The notes: generated by a model not told the origin, from the sequence alone. A stretch of 64,000 nucleotides of DNA from Mesorhizobium caraganae (GCF_016836705.1 NZ_JAFCGY010000023.1:29421-93420); one strand, 5' to 3'; shown: positions 25,079-33,214, counted from the first letter of the stretch. Numbers and translations: made by a program.

Positions 25079-25116
25079 CTGGGGCAGGCTTTCAGCTGAG
25101 CAAGCAGTCGACCAAG

Positions 25117-25156
25117 GCGCTTATGCCGCCATCAAAGCGCTTATGCCGCCATCAAA
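25117..25156. repeat. 20-bp perfect tandem repeat across the end of a LysR gene
   Basis: GCGCTTATGCCGCCATCAAA occurs twice in tandem (25117-25136 and 25137-25156). The second copy contains the stop and last codons of the LysR gene; the first copy is a duplicate of those bases just outside the gene. The unit is recent, as both copies are identical. Confidence 0.9.
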
Positions 25157-26040
25157 GCATCGTCGCGGACGGACTGGACAAGAAAGTCGAGCACCGTCGT
25201 CACCCGCAGCGGCATGTTCTTGCGGGATGGATAAACGACATTAATCGGCAGCCGCGTCGGCGGAAAATCCGGCATCATCTTGACCAGCCTGCCTGCTTCG
25301 ATGTCCGGCCCGGCCAGGATATGGGACAGCACCGCAAGCCCGGCCCCGGCCAGTGTTGCCCGATGAGCCGCCATTGAATTGCTGGCGACCAGGCGAGGTT
25401 CAACCCGCAGAACAACATCGTCCACCCCGTCGGAGAACGACCATGACCGCCCATCGCCGGCACGGCTGTAACAAATGCAGCGGTGATCCCTGATGTCTTG
25501 CGGCGCTTGCGGCATATCCCGTCCCTCGAGATAGCATGGCGAGGCCACGAGAAAGGCAGTCGTCCAGCCGATCCGGCGGCAGATCAGGCTGCTGTCACTG
25601 ACCGGCCCGAGGCGTACCTCGAGATCGATGGCATCGGCGACCAGATCCGAGGCTTCCTCCCGCAGGATCAGTTCGATGGCAAGGGACGGATGATCGTCCA
25701 GAAGCCTTGCGAGGCGGTCGCTAATGGAGAGCCCGAGCGGCGCCGGCAAGCTGAGCCGCACTTTTCCAGACACGGTTGCACCATCAGTGCCACCCGCTTC
25801 GCTCAACGCTTCGACCGCTTCCACCACGCGCAGCGCCATCGGCAGCATCTGTTCACCCTCGGCCGTCAGGGCAAGCGCGCTCGTGGTGCGATGCAGAAGG
25901 CGCGTCTTCAGATGCGCTTCCAGCGCGGAGACCTGCCGGGATACCGCCGGCTGCGTCAAATTGAGGTCGATCGCGGCCGCGGAGAAGGACCTTGTCTGCG
26001 CCACCCGCAGGAACGTTCGCAATGCCGATACGACGTCCAT
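25141..26040 (-). CDS. LysR family transcriptional regulator
   Basis: 299 residues. The helix-turn-helix lies in the N-terminal 60 residues (SFSAAAIDLNLTQPAVSRQVSA), with HRTTSALALTAEGE after it and an effector domain to the C-terminus. The ATG at 26040 has GAGG 6 nt upstream. A 20-bp tandem repeat overlaps its stop. It is divergent from the AhpD-like gene. The 134-bp region between them holds GACATA-N5-TATGTC, a possible autoregulatory site, and the Rrf2-like boxes. Confidence 0.9.
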   Translation of the reverse strand: MDVVSALRTFLRVAQTRSFSAAAIDLNLTQPAVSRQVSALEAHLKTRLLHRTTSALALTAEGEQMLPMALRVVEAVEALSEAGGTDGATVSGKVRLSLPAPLGLSISDRLARLLDDHPSLAIELILREEASDLVADAIDLEVRLGPVSDSSLICRRIGWTTAFLVASPCYLEGRDMPQAPQDIRDHRCICYSRAGDGRSWSFSDGVDDVVLRVEPRLVASNSMAAHRATLAGAGLAVLSHILAGPDIEAGRLVKMMPDFPPTRLPINVVYPSRKNMPLRVTTVLDFLVQSVRDDALMAA

Positions 26041-26060
26041 CCTTACCCTCATTACCTTTC

Positions 26061-26077
26061 GACATATGCCTTATGTC
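26061..26077. promoter_or_regulatory. palindrome GACATA-N5-TATGTC upstream of lysR
   Basis: Perfect 6-bp arms 20 bp before the LysR start at 26040. Position fits autoregulation. The arms differ from the Rrf2-type boxes nearby. Confidence 0.4.
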
Positions 26078-26117
26078 CGCATCCTAGGCGGCAGGCGCTT
26101 TACTGTCCAGCTATTAT

Positions 26118-26152
26118 GGATATTAATTGTCCTTAAGGATACAAAATATCCT
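26118..26152 (+). promoter_or_regulatory. putative Rrf2-type operators upstream of the AhpD-like operon
   Basis: Two boxes side by side. GGATA-N5-TGTCC is at 26118-26132 (imperfect) and AGGATA-N5-TATCCT at 26136-26152 (perfect). The second ends 22 bp before the ATG at 26175. The same spaced palindrome precedes the Rrf2 gene at 29546-29562, so the Rrf2 protein is the likely ligand. Confidence 0.6.
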
Positions 26153-26174
26153 CAAATCGTCAAAAGGACTAGCC

Positions 26175-26654
26175 ATGACACAGCGCCTGAACGCCGCCCA
26201 ACAATCGCCCGAGCTGTTCAAGAAGCTTTCCGACCTCAGCATGGCCGAGGCGCACGGCGCCATCGAGGAAAAGATCCGCGATCTCGTCCATATCAGGGCT
26301 TCGCAGATCAATGGCTGCGCCTTCTGTCTCGACATGCATGTCAAGGAAGCAAAGATCCACGGCGAGAGCGAGCTGCGGCTCTACCATGTCGCCGTCTGGC
26401 GGGAATCGACCCTGTTCATTCCGCGGGAGCGTGCCGCTCTTGCCTGGACGGAAGCCGTCACGAAACTCCCCGAAGGCGGCATTCCCGACGAGCTCTACGA
26501 GCGTGTGCGCGGTCAGCTTTCGGAAAAGGAAATCTCCGACCTGACCTTGTCGATCATGACCATCAATGCCTGGAACCGCCTCAACGTCGCCTTCAAGACT
26601 GTGCCCGGTTCGGCGGACAAGCTCTACGGGCTCGGCAAGGCCGGCCTGAACTGA
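26175..26654 (+). CDS. carboxymuconolactone decarboxylase/AhpD family protein
   Basis: 159 residues with the AhpD-like CxxC motif CAFCLDMHVKEA near residue 50, so it is probably a thiol peroxidase-type or related reductase rather than a true CMD. AAGGA 6 nt upstream of the ATG at 26175 decides the start. It is the first of three co-directional genes (AhpD-like, NmrA-like, cupin) that look co-transcribed (gaps 58 and 62 bp). Two Rrf2-type boxes lie in the promoter region. This suggests an oxidative or thiol stress response. Confidence 0.88.
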   Translation: MTQRLNAAQQSPELFKKLSDLSMAEAHGAIEEKIRDLVHIRASQINGCAFCLDMHVKEAKIHGESELRLYHVAVWRESTLFIPRERAALAWTEAVTKLPEGGIPDELYERVRGQLSEKEISDLTLSIMTINAWNRLNVAFKTVPGSADKLYGLGKAGLN

Positions 26655-26712
26655 CCCTTCCCCAACCATCAATCGATGCGGCGTGACAGCGCGGCCGCAA
26701 ACGGAGAGCATC

Positions 26713-27465
26713 ATGAAAATCGTCATCATCGGCGGCACCGGCCTCATCGGCACCAAAACCACCGAACGCTTGCGCAAGCAGGGCCACGAAGTGATCGCAG
26801 CCGCGCCGAACACCGGCGTCAACACCATCACCGGCGAAGGGCTGAAGGAGGCGCTTGCTGGCGCGGAGGTGGTCATAGATCTCGCCAACTCGCCGTCCTT
26901 CGAGGACAAGGCCGCGATGGAATTCTTCGAGATTTCGGGCCGCAACCTGCTGGCGGCGGGCAAGGCTGCCGGGGTCAAGCACCATATCGCGCTCTCGGTT
27001 GTCGGGACCGAACGCCTGCAGGATGCCGGCTATTTCCGCGCGAAACTCGCCCAGGAAAAGCTGATCAAGGCTTCGGGCATCCCCTACACCATCGTTCATT
27101 CCACGCAGTTCATGGAATTCCTGCCCGCCATCGCCAAATCCGGCGCGGTCGGCGAGGCCGTGCACCTGTCGCCGGCCTATGTGCAGCCCATCGCATCCGA
27201 CGACGTCGCCGATGCCATGGCCAACGTCGCGCTCGCCGCGCCGATCAACGGCACGATCGAGATTTCCGGCCCTGAGCGTGTGCGCATGAGCGAGCTCGTC
27301 GCCCGTTACCTCAAGGCTTCCGGCGATCCCCGCAAGGTCGTGACCGATCCGGAGGCGCTCTATTTCGGCGCCAGGCTGAACGACAATTCGCTCGTCTCCG
27401 ACAACGATCCCCGCCTTGGCCACATCAGCTTCGAGCAGTGGTTCGCCACTTCAGCGCGGAAATGA
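26713..27465 (+). CDS. NmrA-like/SDR-type NAD(P)-binding protein
   Basis: 250 residues of atypical SDR type. The N-terminal loop is IGGTGLIGTKTTERL (about residues 6-20). There is a Ser-Val-Val-G segment at the active site region (HHIALSVVGTERL), but no YxxxK. The family acts on redox cofactors or as redox sensors. GGAGA lies 5 nt before the ATG at 26713. Second gene in the AhpD-like operon. Confidence 0.85.
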   Translation: MKIVIIGGTGLIGTKTTERLRKQGHEVIAAAPNTGVNTITGEGLKEALAGAEVVIDLANSPSFEDKAAMEFFEISGRNLLAAGKAAGVKHHIALSVVGTERLQDAGYFRAKLAQEKLIKASGIPYTIVHSTQFMEFLPAIAKSGAVGEAVHLSPAYVQPIASDDVADAMANVALAAPINGTIEISGPERVRMSELVARYLKASGDPRKVVTDPEALYFGARLNDNSLVSDNDPRLGHISFEQWFATSARK

Positions 27466-27527
27466 CCGTCAGGCTGCGCCTCAGCCCAGGCGCAGCGTAT
27501 TGCCGACACAAGAAAAGGAATTTCGAA

Positions 27528-27953
27528 ATGATCAAGTCCATCGCCGCAGCCGTCATCGTGACGGCAGCCCTGGCCAACCCGGCCGGAGCCAAGGATGCTC
27601 ACGCCGGCGGAAAGGCCGCCAAAGTCACGCTTGTCTATGAACATGAACTGCCGAATGTGCCAGGCAAGAGCATCAAGGGCATCCTGGTTGAATATGGTCC
27701 CGGTGGCGTCTCCGAGGCGCACACCCATCCGAGCTCGGCCTTCATCTACGCGACGGTTCTGGAAGGCTCCATCCGCAGCCAGGTCAATGACGATCCGGCT
27801 AAGGTCTACAAGGCCGGCGAGAGCTTTTCGGAGATGCCGGGCGACCGCCACAGCGTGAGCGAGAACGGCAGCAAGACCAAGCCCGCAAAACTGCTGGCCG
27901 TCTTCGTGGTCGATACCGCCCAGAAAGAATTGACCTATCCGGTCACGAAGTAG
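27528..27953 (+). CDS. periplasmic cupin-domain protein
   Basis: 141 residues with signal peptide (MIKSIAAAVIVTAALANPAG, cleaved near AKDAHA) and a single small cupin barrel. Metal ligands are in SEAHTHPSSAFIYATVLEG and GDRHSVSE. The family binds small molecules or acts as an oxygenase; substrate unknown. AAGGA lies 9 nt before the ATG. It closes the AhpD-like operon and is followed by an inverted repeat. Confidence 0.85.
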   Translation: MIKSIAAAVIVTAALANPAGAKDAHAGGKAAKVTLVYEHELPNVPGKSIKGILVEYGPGGVSEAHTHPSSAFIYATVLEGSIRSQVNDDPAKVYKAGESFSEMPGDRHSVSENGSKTKPAKLLAVFVVDTAQKELTYPVTK

Positions 27954-27960
27954 GCCGAAA

Positions 27961-27989
27961 GGGCCGGACGCCCTTCCGGCGTCCGGCCC
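27961..27989. terminator. inverted repeat after the cupin gene
   Basis: Ten-base-pair stem GGGCCGGACG/CGTCCGGCCC with a short loop, 8 bp after the cupin stop. No T-run follows, so it may be a transcript-stabilising stem rather than a full terminator. Confidence 0.6.
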
Positions 27990-28019
27990 TGCCTGTGAGC
28001 TTTATCCTGTCGGGGACCC

Positions 28020-29036
28020 ATGTTCGACAATCATCATTCCGTTGCCCTGGTCTTGATCAATCTGCTGGGGCTTGCCGGCATTGTCGTCTGGTATTTCCAG
28101 GGCCGTGGGCGCTCGATGGCACGCCTGATCGTCCAGATCCTGTTCTTCGCCAGCATGACTGCAGTGCTCTGGCTCAGCGGAATCCTGCCGCATTGGGTGG
28201 CTGAGACCGATCTTCAGGGCGCGTATCTGGCAAAGTCGGCGCGCATCCTCTGGTGGATACACCTTGCCTGGACGCTTGTCGGCTTTGTGCGCCTCTATAT
28301 CGTCGTGGAACATCGGCCGCGAGAAGCGCGCCTGCTCCAGGAACTGGTCGTCGCTATCATCTATCTCGGCGTGGCGCTGTCGATAACGGGTTTCGTCTTC
28401 GGCGTTCCCGTCGCAACGCTGGCGGCAACGTCGGGCGTGGTTGCCATCATTGTCGGGCTTGCGCTGCAGAACACGCTTGGCGACGTCTTTTCCGGCATCG
28501 CGCTGACGCTGGGCCGACCCTATACGCTCGGCGACTGGATCATGCTGAGCGACGGCACGGAAGGACGCATCGTCGAAACAACCTGGCGCTCCACGCATCT
28601 GCTTACCGGTGCGTCCAACATTGTCATCCTGCCCAACAGCGTGTTGGCGAAGGTCAGCCTGACCAATCTCAGCCGTCCCGACGAGAGACAGCTGATCAGC
28701 GTGAACGTGCGGATCGCCAGGACACAGGCGCCGCATGTCATCGAGGGAGCTATGCGCGAGGCCCTCGGAAACTGCGAGCGGATCGTCAAGGACCCGGCAC
28801 CGCTTGTCGCGCTCAAGGACATCGACGCGGTGGCAATCGGGGTGGACCTGTTCTTTTGCGTGGCCGGTCCGGCCGACCGGTTGCTTGCGAGGAATGAGGT
28901 GATCGACTCTGTCCATCGCCATTGCGAGGCGAATGGTCTTTCCCTGGCTATGCGGCCGCAGAGCTATGCCATCCTGCTGCCGGCGACGGGAGACCAGCCG
29001 CAAGCGACGGTCATGCGCTTAGCCGGCGCGCTCTAG
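28020..29036 (+). CDS. MscS family mechanosensitive channel
   Basis: 338 residues. Four helices in the first 155 residues lead to the pore helix and MscS beta domain (GVVAIIVGLALQNTLGDVFSGI at about residues 140-161, then GRPYTLGDWIMLSDGTEGRI). The C-terminal vestibule is about 120 residues, without a cyclic-nucleotide domain. It is larger than E. coli MscS. It follows the cupin gene and overlaps the end of the Rrf2 gene by 18 bp on the opposite strand. Confidence 0.9.
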   Translation: MFDNHHSVALVLINLLGLAGIVVWYFQGRGRSMARLIVQILFFASMTAVLWLSGILPHWVAETDLQGAYLAKSARILWWIHLAWTLVGFVRLYIVVEHRPREARLLQELVVAIIYLGVALSITGFVFGVPVATLAATSGVVAIIVGLALQNTLGDVFSGIALTLGRPYTLGDWIMLSDGTEGRIVETTWRSTHLLTGASNIVILPNSVLAKVSLTNLSRPDERQLISVNVRIARTQAPHVIEGAMREALGNCERIVKDPAPLVALKDIDAVAIGVDLFFCVAGPADRLLARNEVIDSVHRHCEANGLSLAMRPQSYAILLPATGDQPQATVMRLAGAL

Positions 29037-29507
29037 CACCCATTCGAAGCTGCTCTTCCAAAGCTCCGCCGGAATCTCCTGCGCCAGCGCTTCGGTGAGA
29101 TCGGAAAGCCTGACGCTGCGCAGTTTTGCCCGCCAGGCCTCGTCGGCTTCCCACATAATGCGAGACACCGCGCAGGGACCGCTTTCGCAATAGCCCTGCG
29201 GACGGCAAGGATTGTTTTCGCGGATGTTGGTGCACACAAACGTCCGCGACTTGCCCTCCACCGCTTCAACGATCTCGAGGAAGGTCAACTCGGCCGGCGG
29301 CCGCGCCAGCCGGTATCCGCCTGACGGACCGAGCGTGGTATCCACCAGGCCGGCCTGCGACAGGCTTTGCAGCGCCTTGGAAAGATACTCCTTGGGAAGG
29401 CCGTGGAATTCGGCGAGCGCTTTTGTCGAGAGATAACGCCCGGCAGGCAGGCCTGCGAGAATGGCGCAGCAGTGCAGCGCCCATTCGACTTGGCTTTTCA
29501 GGATCAT
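29019..29507 (-). CDS. Rrf2 family transcriptional regulator, probable Fe-S or redox sensor
   Basis: 162 residues. The winged helix is at about residues 1-70 (SQVEWALHCCAILAGLPAG, then LPKEYLSKALQSLSQAGLV), and the cysteine set FVCTNIRENNPCRPQGYC plus ESGPC in the dimer helix region could bind an Fe-S cluster as in NsrR/IscR types. The ATG at 29507 is preferred over TTG at 29510. The gene overlaps the MscS end by 18 bp, convergent. Its promoter has AGGATA-N5-TATCCC, the same spaced palindrome as the AhpD-like operon, so it probably controls both. Confidence 0.88.
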   Translation of the reverse strand: MILKSQVEWALHCCAILAGLPAGRYLSTKALAEFHGLPKEYLSKALQSLSQAGLVDTTLGPSGGYRLARPPAELTFLEIVEAVEGKSRTFVCTNIRENNPCRPQGYCESGPCAVSRIMWEADEAWRAKLRSVRLSDLTEALAQEIPAELWKSSFEWVLERAG

Positions 29508-29545
29508 CAATGGATTCCGGGTCGATACCGATCAAGCTTATATTA

Positions 29546-29562
29546 AGGATATGAAATATCCC
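29546..29562. promoter_or_regulatory. putative Rrf2 operator upstream of the Rrf2 gene
   Basis: AGGATA-N5-TATCCC, 39 bp before the ATG at 29507. Matches the box at 26136-26152 in spacing and arms. Confidence 0.6.
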
Positions 29563-29671
29563 TATTTTCCTGCTGTGTAAACAGACAGCCGGCGCAGTAC
29601 GAGGGACAGCAACGGCCCACGCTCGCAACGGCCAATTGCCAACAGCGCGCCAAGCGATTATTCCGGCGTTC

Positions 29672-31081
29672 ATGAGCAAAAATCCAATCCACATTGTCGG
29701 CGGCGGCCTCGCCGGCTCCGAGGCCGCTTGGCAAGCAGCACAAGCCGGTGTGCCAGTGATCCTCCATGAAATGCGCCCGGTGCGCGGCACCGATGCCCAC
29801 AAGACCGACGGGCTGGCCGAGCTCGTCTGCTCCAATTCGTTCCGCTCCGACGATGCCGAAAACAACGCCGTCGGCCTGCTGCACGCCGAAATGCGGCTGG
29901 CCGGCTCGCTGATCATGAGCGCCGGTGACGCCAACCAGGTGCCGGCCGGCGGCGCGCTCGCCGTCGACCGCGACGGCTTCTCCGAGGCAGTGACCAAAAA
30001 GCTCGAAGCCCATCCGCTGATCACCATTGAGCGCGAGGAAGTGCCAGGCCTGCCGCCGTCGGAATGGGACCAGGCGATCATCGCCACCGGCCCGCTGACC
30101 GCGCCTTCGCTCGCCCAGTCGATCGCCGAGGCGACCGGCGCCGATGCGCTGGCCTTCTTCGACGCCATCGCCCCGATCATCCATTTCGACACCATCGACA
30201 TGGACACCTGCTGGTTCCAGTCGCGCTACGACAAGGTCGGGCCCGGCGGCACCGGCAAGGACTACATCAACTGTCCGATGGACAAGGAGCAGTATCTCGC
30301 CTTCGTGCAGGCGCTCATCGACGGCCAGAAGACCGAATTCAAGCAATGGGAAGGCACACCCTATTTCGACGGCTGCCTGCCGATCGAGATCATGGCCGAG
30401 CGCGGCGTCGAGACGCTGCGCTATGGGCCGATGAAGCCGATGGGGCTGACCAATGCCCACAATCCGACGGTCAAAGCCTATGCGGTGGTGCAGCTGCGCC
30501 AGGACAATGCGCTGGGCACGCTCTACAACATGGTCGGTTTCCAGACCAAGCTGAAGCATGCCGAGCAGGTGCGCGTGTTCCGAACCATTCCCGGGCTCGA
30601 AAACGCCGACTTCGCCCGGCTGGGCGGCCTGCACCGCAACACCTACATCAATTCGCCGACGCTGCTCGACGCCTCGCTGCAGCTGAAGTCGCGGCCCGGC
30701 CTGCGCTTCGCCGGCCAGATCACCGGCTGCGAGGGCTATGTCGAGAGCGCGGCCATCGGCCTGCTCGCCGGCCGCTTCGCTGCCGCCGAGCGGCTCGGCC
30801 ATGCGCCATCGCTGCCGCCACTCACCACCGCCTTCGGTGCATTGCTCAACCACATCACCGGCGGCCACATTGTCTCGGACGACGAACCGGGCAAACGCTC
30901 TTTCCAGCCGATGAACGTCAATTTCGGCCTGTTCCCGCCGGTCGAAGCGCCGAAGACCGAAGGCAAGCGCCTGCGCGGCAAGGACAAGACGGTGGCGAAA
31001 CGCCACGCCATCACCGCGCGCGCCCAGGCCGATTGCCGGGAGTGGCTCGGGCTGCCGGCGCGGGCCGAGGCGGCGGAGTAA
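29672..31081 (+). CDS. trmFO: methylenetetrahydrofolate--tRNA-(uracil-5-)-methyltransferase TrmFO
   Basis: 469 residues, a FAD- and folate-dependent enzyme that makes m5U54 in tRNA. The FAD motif IVGGGLAGSEAAW is at residues 8-20, the catalytic cysteine segment ELVCSNSFRSDDAENN follows, and MGLTNAHNP and GQITGCEGYVESAAIGL are family marks. It replaces the SAM-dependent TrmA found in many gammaproteobacteria and is common in alphaproteobacteria. The start at 29672 is the first Met of the conserved domain (MSKNPIHIV). It stands alone, divergent from Rrf2. Confidence 0.96.
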   Translation: MSKNPIHIVGGGLAGSEAAWQAAQAGVPVILHEMRPVRGTDAHKTDGLAELVCSNSFRSDDAENNAVGLLHAEMRLAGSLIMSAGDANQVPAGGALAVDRDGFSEAVTKKLEAHPLITIEREEVPGLPPSEWDQAIIATGPLTAPSLAQSIAEATGADALAFFDAIAPIIHFDTIDMDTCWFQSRYDKVGPGGTGKDYINCPMDKEQYLAFVQALIDGQKTEFKQWEGTPYFDGCLPIEIMAERGVETLRYGPMKPMGLTNAHNPTVKAYAVVQLRQDNALGTLYNMVGFQTKLKHAEQVRVFRTIPGLENADFARLGGLHRNTYINSPTLLDASLQLKSRPGLRFAGQITGCEGYVESAAIGLLAGRFAAAERLGHAPSLPPLTTAFGALLNHITGGHIVSDDEPGKRSFQPMNVNFGLFPPVEAPKTEGKRLRGKDKTVAKRHAITARAQADCREWLGLPARAEAAE

Positions 31082-31106
31082 CGAGCCATTGGACCCGCAG
31101 CAAGAA

Positions 31107-31123
31107 GTAGGATACTATCCTAC
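31107..31123. promoter_or_regulatory. parDE operator palindrome
   Basis: Perfect 17-bp palindrome GTAGGATA-C-TATCCTAC, 24 bp before the parD ATG. The position fits autoregulation by a ribbon-helix-helix antitoxin. Confidence 0.65.
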
Positions 31124-31147
31124 TCGCTGTCTGATGGGACCCATTCC

Positions 31148-31450
31148 ATGGAATCCGCCGAAAAACTATCCGTCACTGTCACGCCAGCGATGGCGCGCAT
31201 GATCCGCGAAAAGGTCGAGGACGGCTCCTTCGGCTCCGCAAGCGAAGTCATCCGCGCAGCGCTCCGCGCCTTCCAGCGCGAAGAGGACGCACATGCCGAG
31301 TGCATGGCCTCGATCAGGGCGCGGGTAAAGGCTTCAATCGAGGATACCAGGCCTGCTGTTCCGCTCGAAGAGGCAATCAACAGGGTAAAGAGCCGGATTT
31401 CGCAACTCGCGCGAGACAATGATGATCCAGCGTCTCGCCGTCGTTCTTAG
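31148..31450 (+). CDS. ParD-type ribbon-helix-helix antitoxin
   Basis: 100 residues. The N-terminus (EKLSVTVTPAMARMIREKVE) is the beta strand and first helix of a ribbon-helix-helix DNA-binding domain, and GSFGSASEVIRAALRAFQRE forms the second helix. The C-terminal half would bind the toxin. A perfect palindrome lies 24 bp upstream. The downstream toxin gene overlaps it by 32 bp but is broken, so the antitoxin survives alone. Confidence 0.85.
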   Translation: MESAEKLSVTVTPAMARMIREKVEDGSFGSASEVIRAALRAFQREEDAHAECMASIRARVKASIEDTRPAVPLEEAINRVKSRISQLARDNDDPASRRRS

Positions 31451-31746
31451 CGAAAACGCGATTTTCGACCTCGAAGCGATCGGCGCATACATCCTCGAGA
31501 GCAGTGGCAGCGAAAATATCGCCAACGGGTTTGTCGATCGTATCAAGGAGCGCTGCCAGAGCATCGGGAATGCCCCTCGTGGTGGCCGCCCACGCACGAT
31601 ATCGCGCCCGGGTTGCGAATGGTCCCATTCGAGCACTCAGCCATCATGTCTATGTCATCGCCGACGATCTTGTCCACATCGTCAGCATTTTCTATGGCGG
31701 CCGCGACTACGAAGCTCTGATGCGAGATAGCGGCGAGCCGTCTTGA
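31419..31746 (+). pseudogene. ParE toxin remnant, two frameshifts
   Basis: The N-terminal part (LSENAIFDLEAIGAYI ... CQSIGNAPRGGRPR) is in the frame of base 31419. The middle (APGLRMVPFEHSAI) is in a second frame, and the C-terminal part (VYVIADDLVHIVSIFYGGRD, then YEALMR) is in a third. Joining the three parts gives a complete canonical ParE. This needs a one-base deletion at about 31596 and another at about 31647. The toxin is therefore inactive unless the bases are sequence errors. The gene overlaps the parD end, as in intact parDE operons. Confidence 0.85.
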
Positions 31747-31753
31747 TAGATGA

Positions 31754-32698
31754 CTACTCTGCCGGCTCGGCACCCGTCATCGGCAATCCCGGCTTGCCCG
31801 CCTCTCCTGGATTTCGCCTTACATAGGCTGCTTTCAGCGTCTCCGAAGTCTCGCGCGAGCCGTCATGGCTCCAGCCCGGCGGCTTGATCAGGTAGTTGAT
31901 GCGATCGCTGAGCGTTAGCCCCGGCGCGAACACATCCCTGAACATGCCTATCCACTCGTGGAAAGCCACTTTCAGCGGATTGAAGGTGCCGAGATTTTTC
32001 ACGATGCCGTAGCGCGGCCGGTCCTCCTCCAACTCCTCAACGAAGGTGCCGAACATGCGGTCCCAGATGATCAGCGTGCCGGCATAGTTGGCGTCGAGAT
32101 AGCGCGGATTGGTGGCGTGGTGGACGCGGTGGTGCGAGGGCGTGTTGAAGATGAATTCGAACCAGCCCCACATCTTGCCGATCGCCTCGGTGTGGATCCA
32201 GAACTGCCAGACCAGATTGAAGCCGAAGGTGAAGGCGATGACCGCCGGGTGGAAGCCGAGCAGCACCAAAGGCGCCTGCAAAACGAACATGAAGGTGAAC
32301 AGCCCGGTCCAGCTTTGCCGCAGCGCCGTCGACAGATTGTAGTGCTGGCTGGAATGGTGATTGACATGCTCGGCCCACACCCAGCGCACCCTGTGCGCGA
32401 TACGGTGATAGACATAGTAGCGCAGGTCATCGAGCAGGAAGGCAGCCAGGAACACCCATACCGACAGGCCGAGATTGAAGAAGCGGAACTGCCACAGCCA
32501 CAGCAGCGCCCAGTAGGAAACGACGCCGAGCAGCAGGCCGGCGACGACATTGCCGGTGCCCATCATCAGGCTGGTCAGCGTGTCGCGCGTCTCGAACGAG
32601 CCCTTGGCGCGGCCGGCCAACCATAATTCGATCAGGATGGCGGCGACGAAGAACGGAATGGCAAGCTGGGTCACTTCAGGGAAATTGTAGTCGTCCAT
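31754..32698 (-). CDS. sterol desaturase/fatty acid hydroxylase family membrane protein
   Basis: 314 residues with four or more helices and the di-iron histidine motifs YHRIAHR, HVNHHSSQHYN and HHRVHHATN of the FA_hydroxylase family. Bacterial members act on lipids such as hopanoids or carotenoids; substrate here is unknown. ATG at 32698 overlaps the upstream stop by one base (TGATG); the GTG at 32701 is less likely. It is coupled to a small anchored protein upstream. The stop lies 8 bp past the end of the broken parE, convergent. Confidence 0.9.
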   Translation of the reverse strand: MDDYNFPEVTQLAIPFFVAAILIELWLAGRAKGSFETRDTLTSLMMGTGNVVAGLLLGVVSYWALLWLWQFRFFNLGLSVWVFLAAFLLDDLRYYVYHRIAHRVRWVWAEHVNHHSSQHYNLSTALRQSWTGLFTFMFVLQAPLVLLGFHPAVIAFTFGFNLVWQFWIHTEAIGKMWGWFEFIFNTPSHHRVHHATNPRYLDANYAGTLIIWDRMFGTFVEELEEDRPRYGIVKNLGTFNPLKVAFHEWIGMFRDVFAPGLTLSDRINYLIKPPGWSHDGSRETSETLKAAYVRRNPGEAGKPGLPMTGAEPAE

Positions 32699-33132
32699 CA
32701 CGCGGCCTCCTTCGCCAGGCTCGGTTCCTGCGGCCCAAGCGCTGCCGCGACAGCCCTGGCGTCAGCCTTGTCGGCGAAGGCGAAGCGCCCGCCCTTCCAG
32801 GTGAAGTCGGCCAGCTTCAGCGCGATCGCGCCGGCTTCGTCGACGTCGACGGCCAGGACATCGTGCGGCGTGACGATGCGGGTCAAGAAGCAGTCGCCGA
32901 CGCTGTGGACGATGCCGCAGCGCCCTTGCCCGAGATCGAGGAACGCCGTCCTGCTATCCGCCGTCAGGCGCACCGCTCCCGCTTTCTCGTCCGGAAAATC
33001 ATCGGCAAACCGGCTGAGCGCCTGATCCGCACCGGCAAGCGTCGCAATCTTGCTGCCGCCGGTGAAGTGCACGGCCAGCACCGACAGCGCGATGCCGACA
33101 ACGACGAGTGCGACCAGCACAGGCAGGCTCAT
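32698..33132 (-). CDS. membrane-anchored hypothetical protein
   Basis: 144 residues. One N-terminal helix (about residues 4-24) anchors a small soluble domain (residues 35-140) with two cysteines in GRCGIVHSVGDCFL. No recognised family. It is translationally coupled to the sterol desaturase gene by a one-base stop-start overlap, which suggests a functional link. Confidence 0.75.
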   Translation of the reverse strand: MSLPVLVALVVVGIALSVLAVHFTGGSKIATLAGADQALSRFADDFPDEKAGAVRLTADSRTAFLDLGQGRCGIVHSVGDCFLTRIVTPHDVLAVDVDEAGAIALKLADFTWKGGRFAFADKADARAVAAALGPQEPSLAKEAA

Positions 33133-33214
33133 GAACAGAAATCTCCTCCAGCCCGGTCGCGTCTTTTGGCGATGATTTCGGGCCGGAGAATCTCTAGCAC
33201 GATTGACGTTTACG

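Noticed and set aside
29543..31006. 487-codon minus-strand frame antisense to trmFO
   Set aside because: Shadow; trmFO has full FAD and catalytic motifs.
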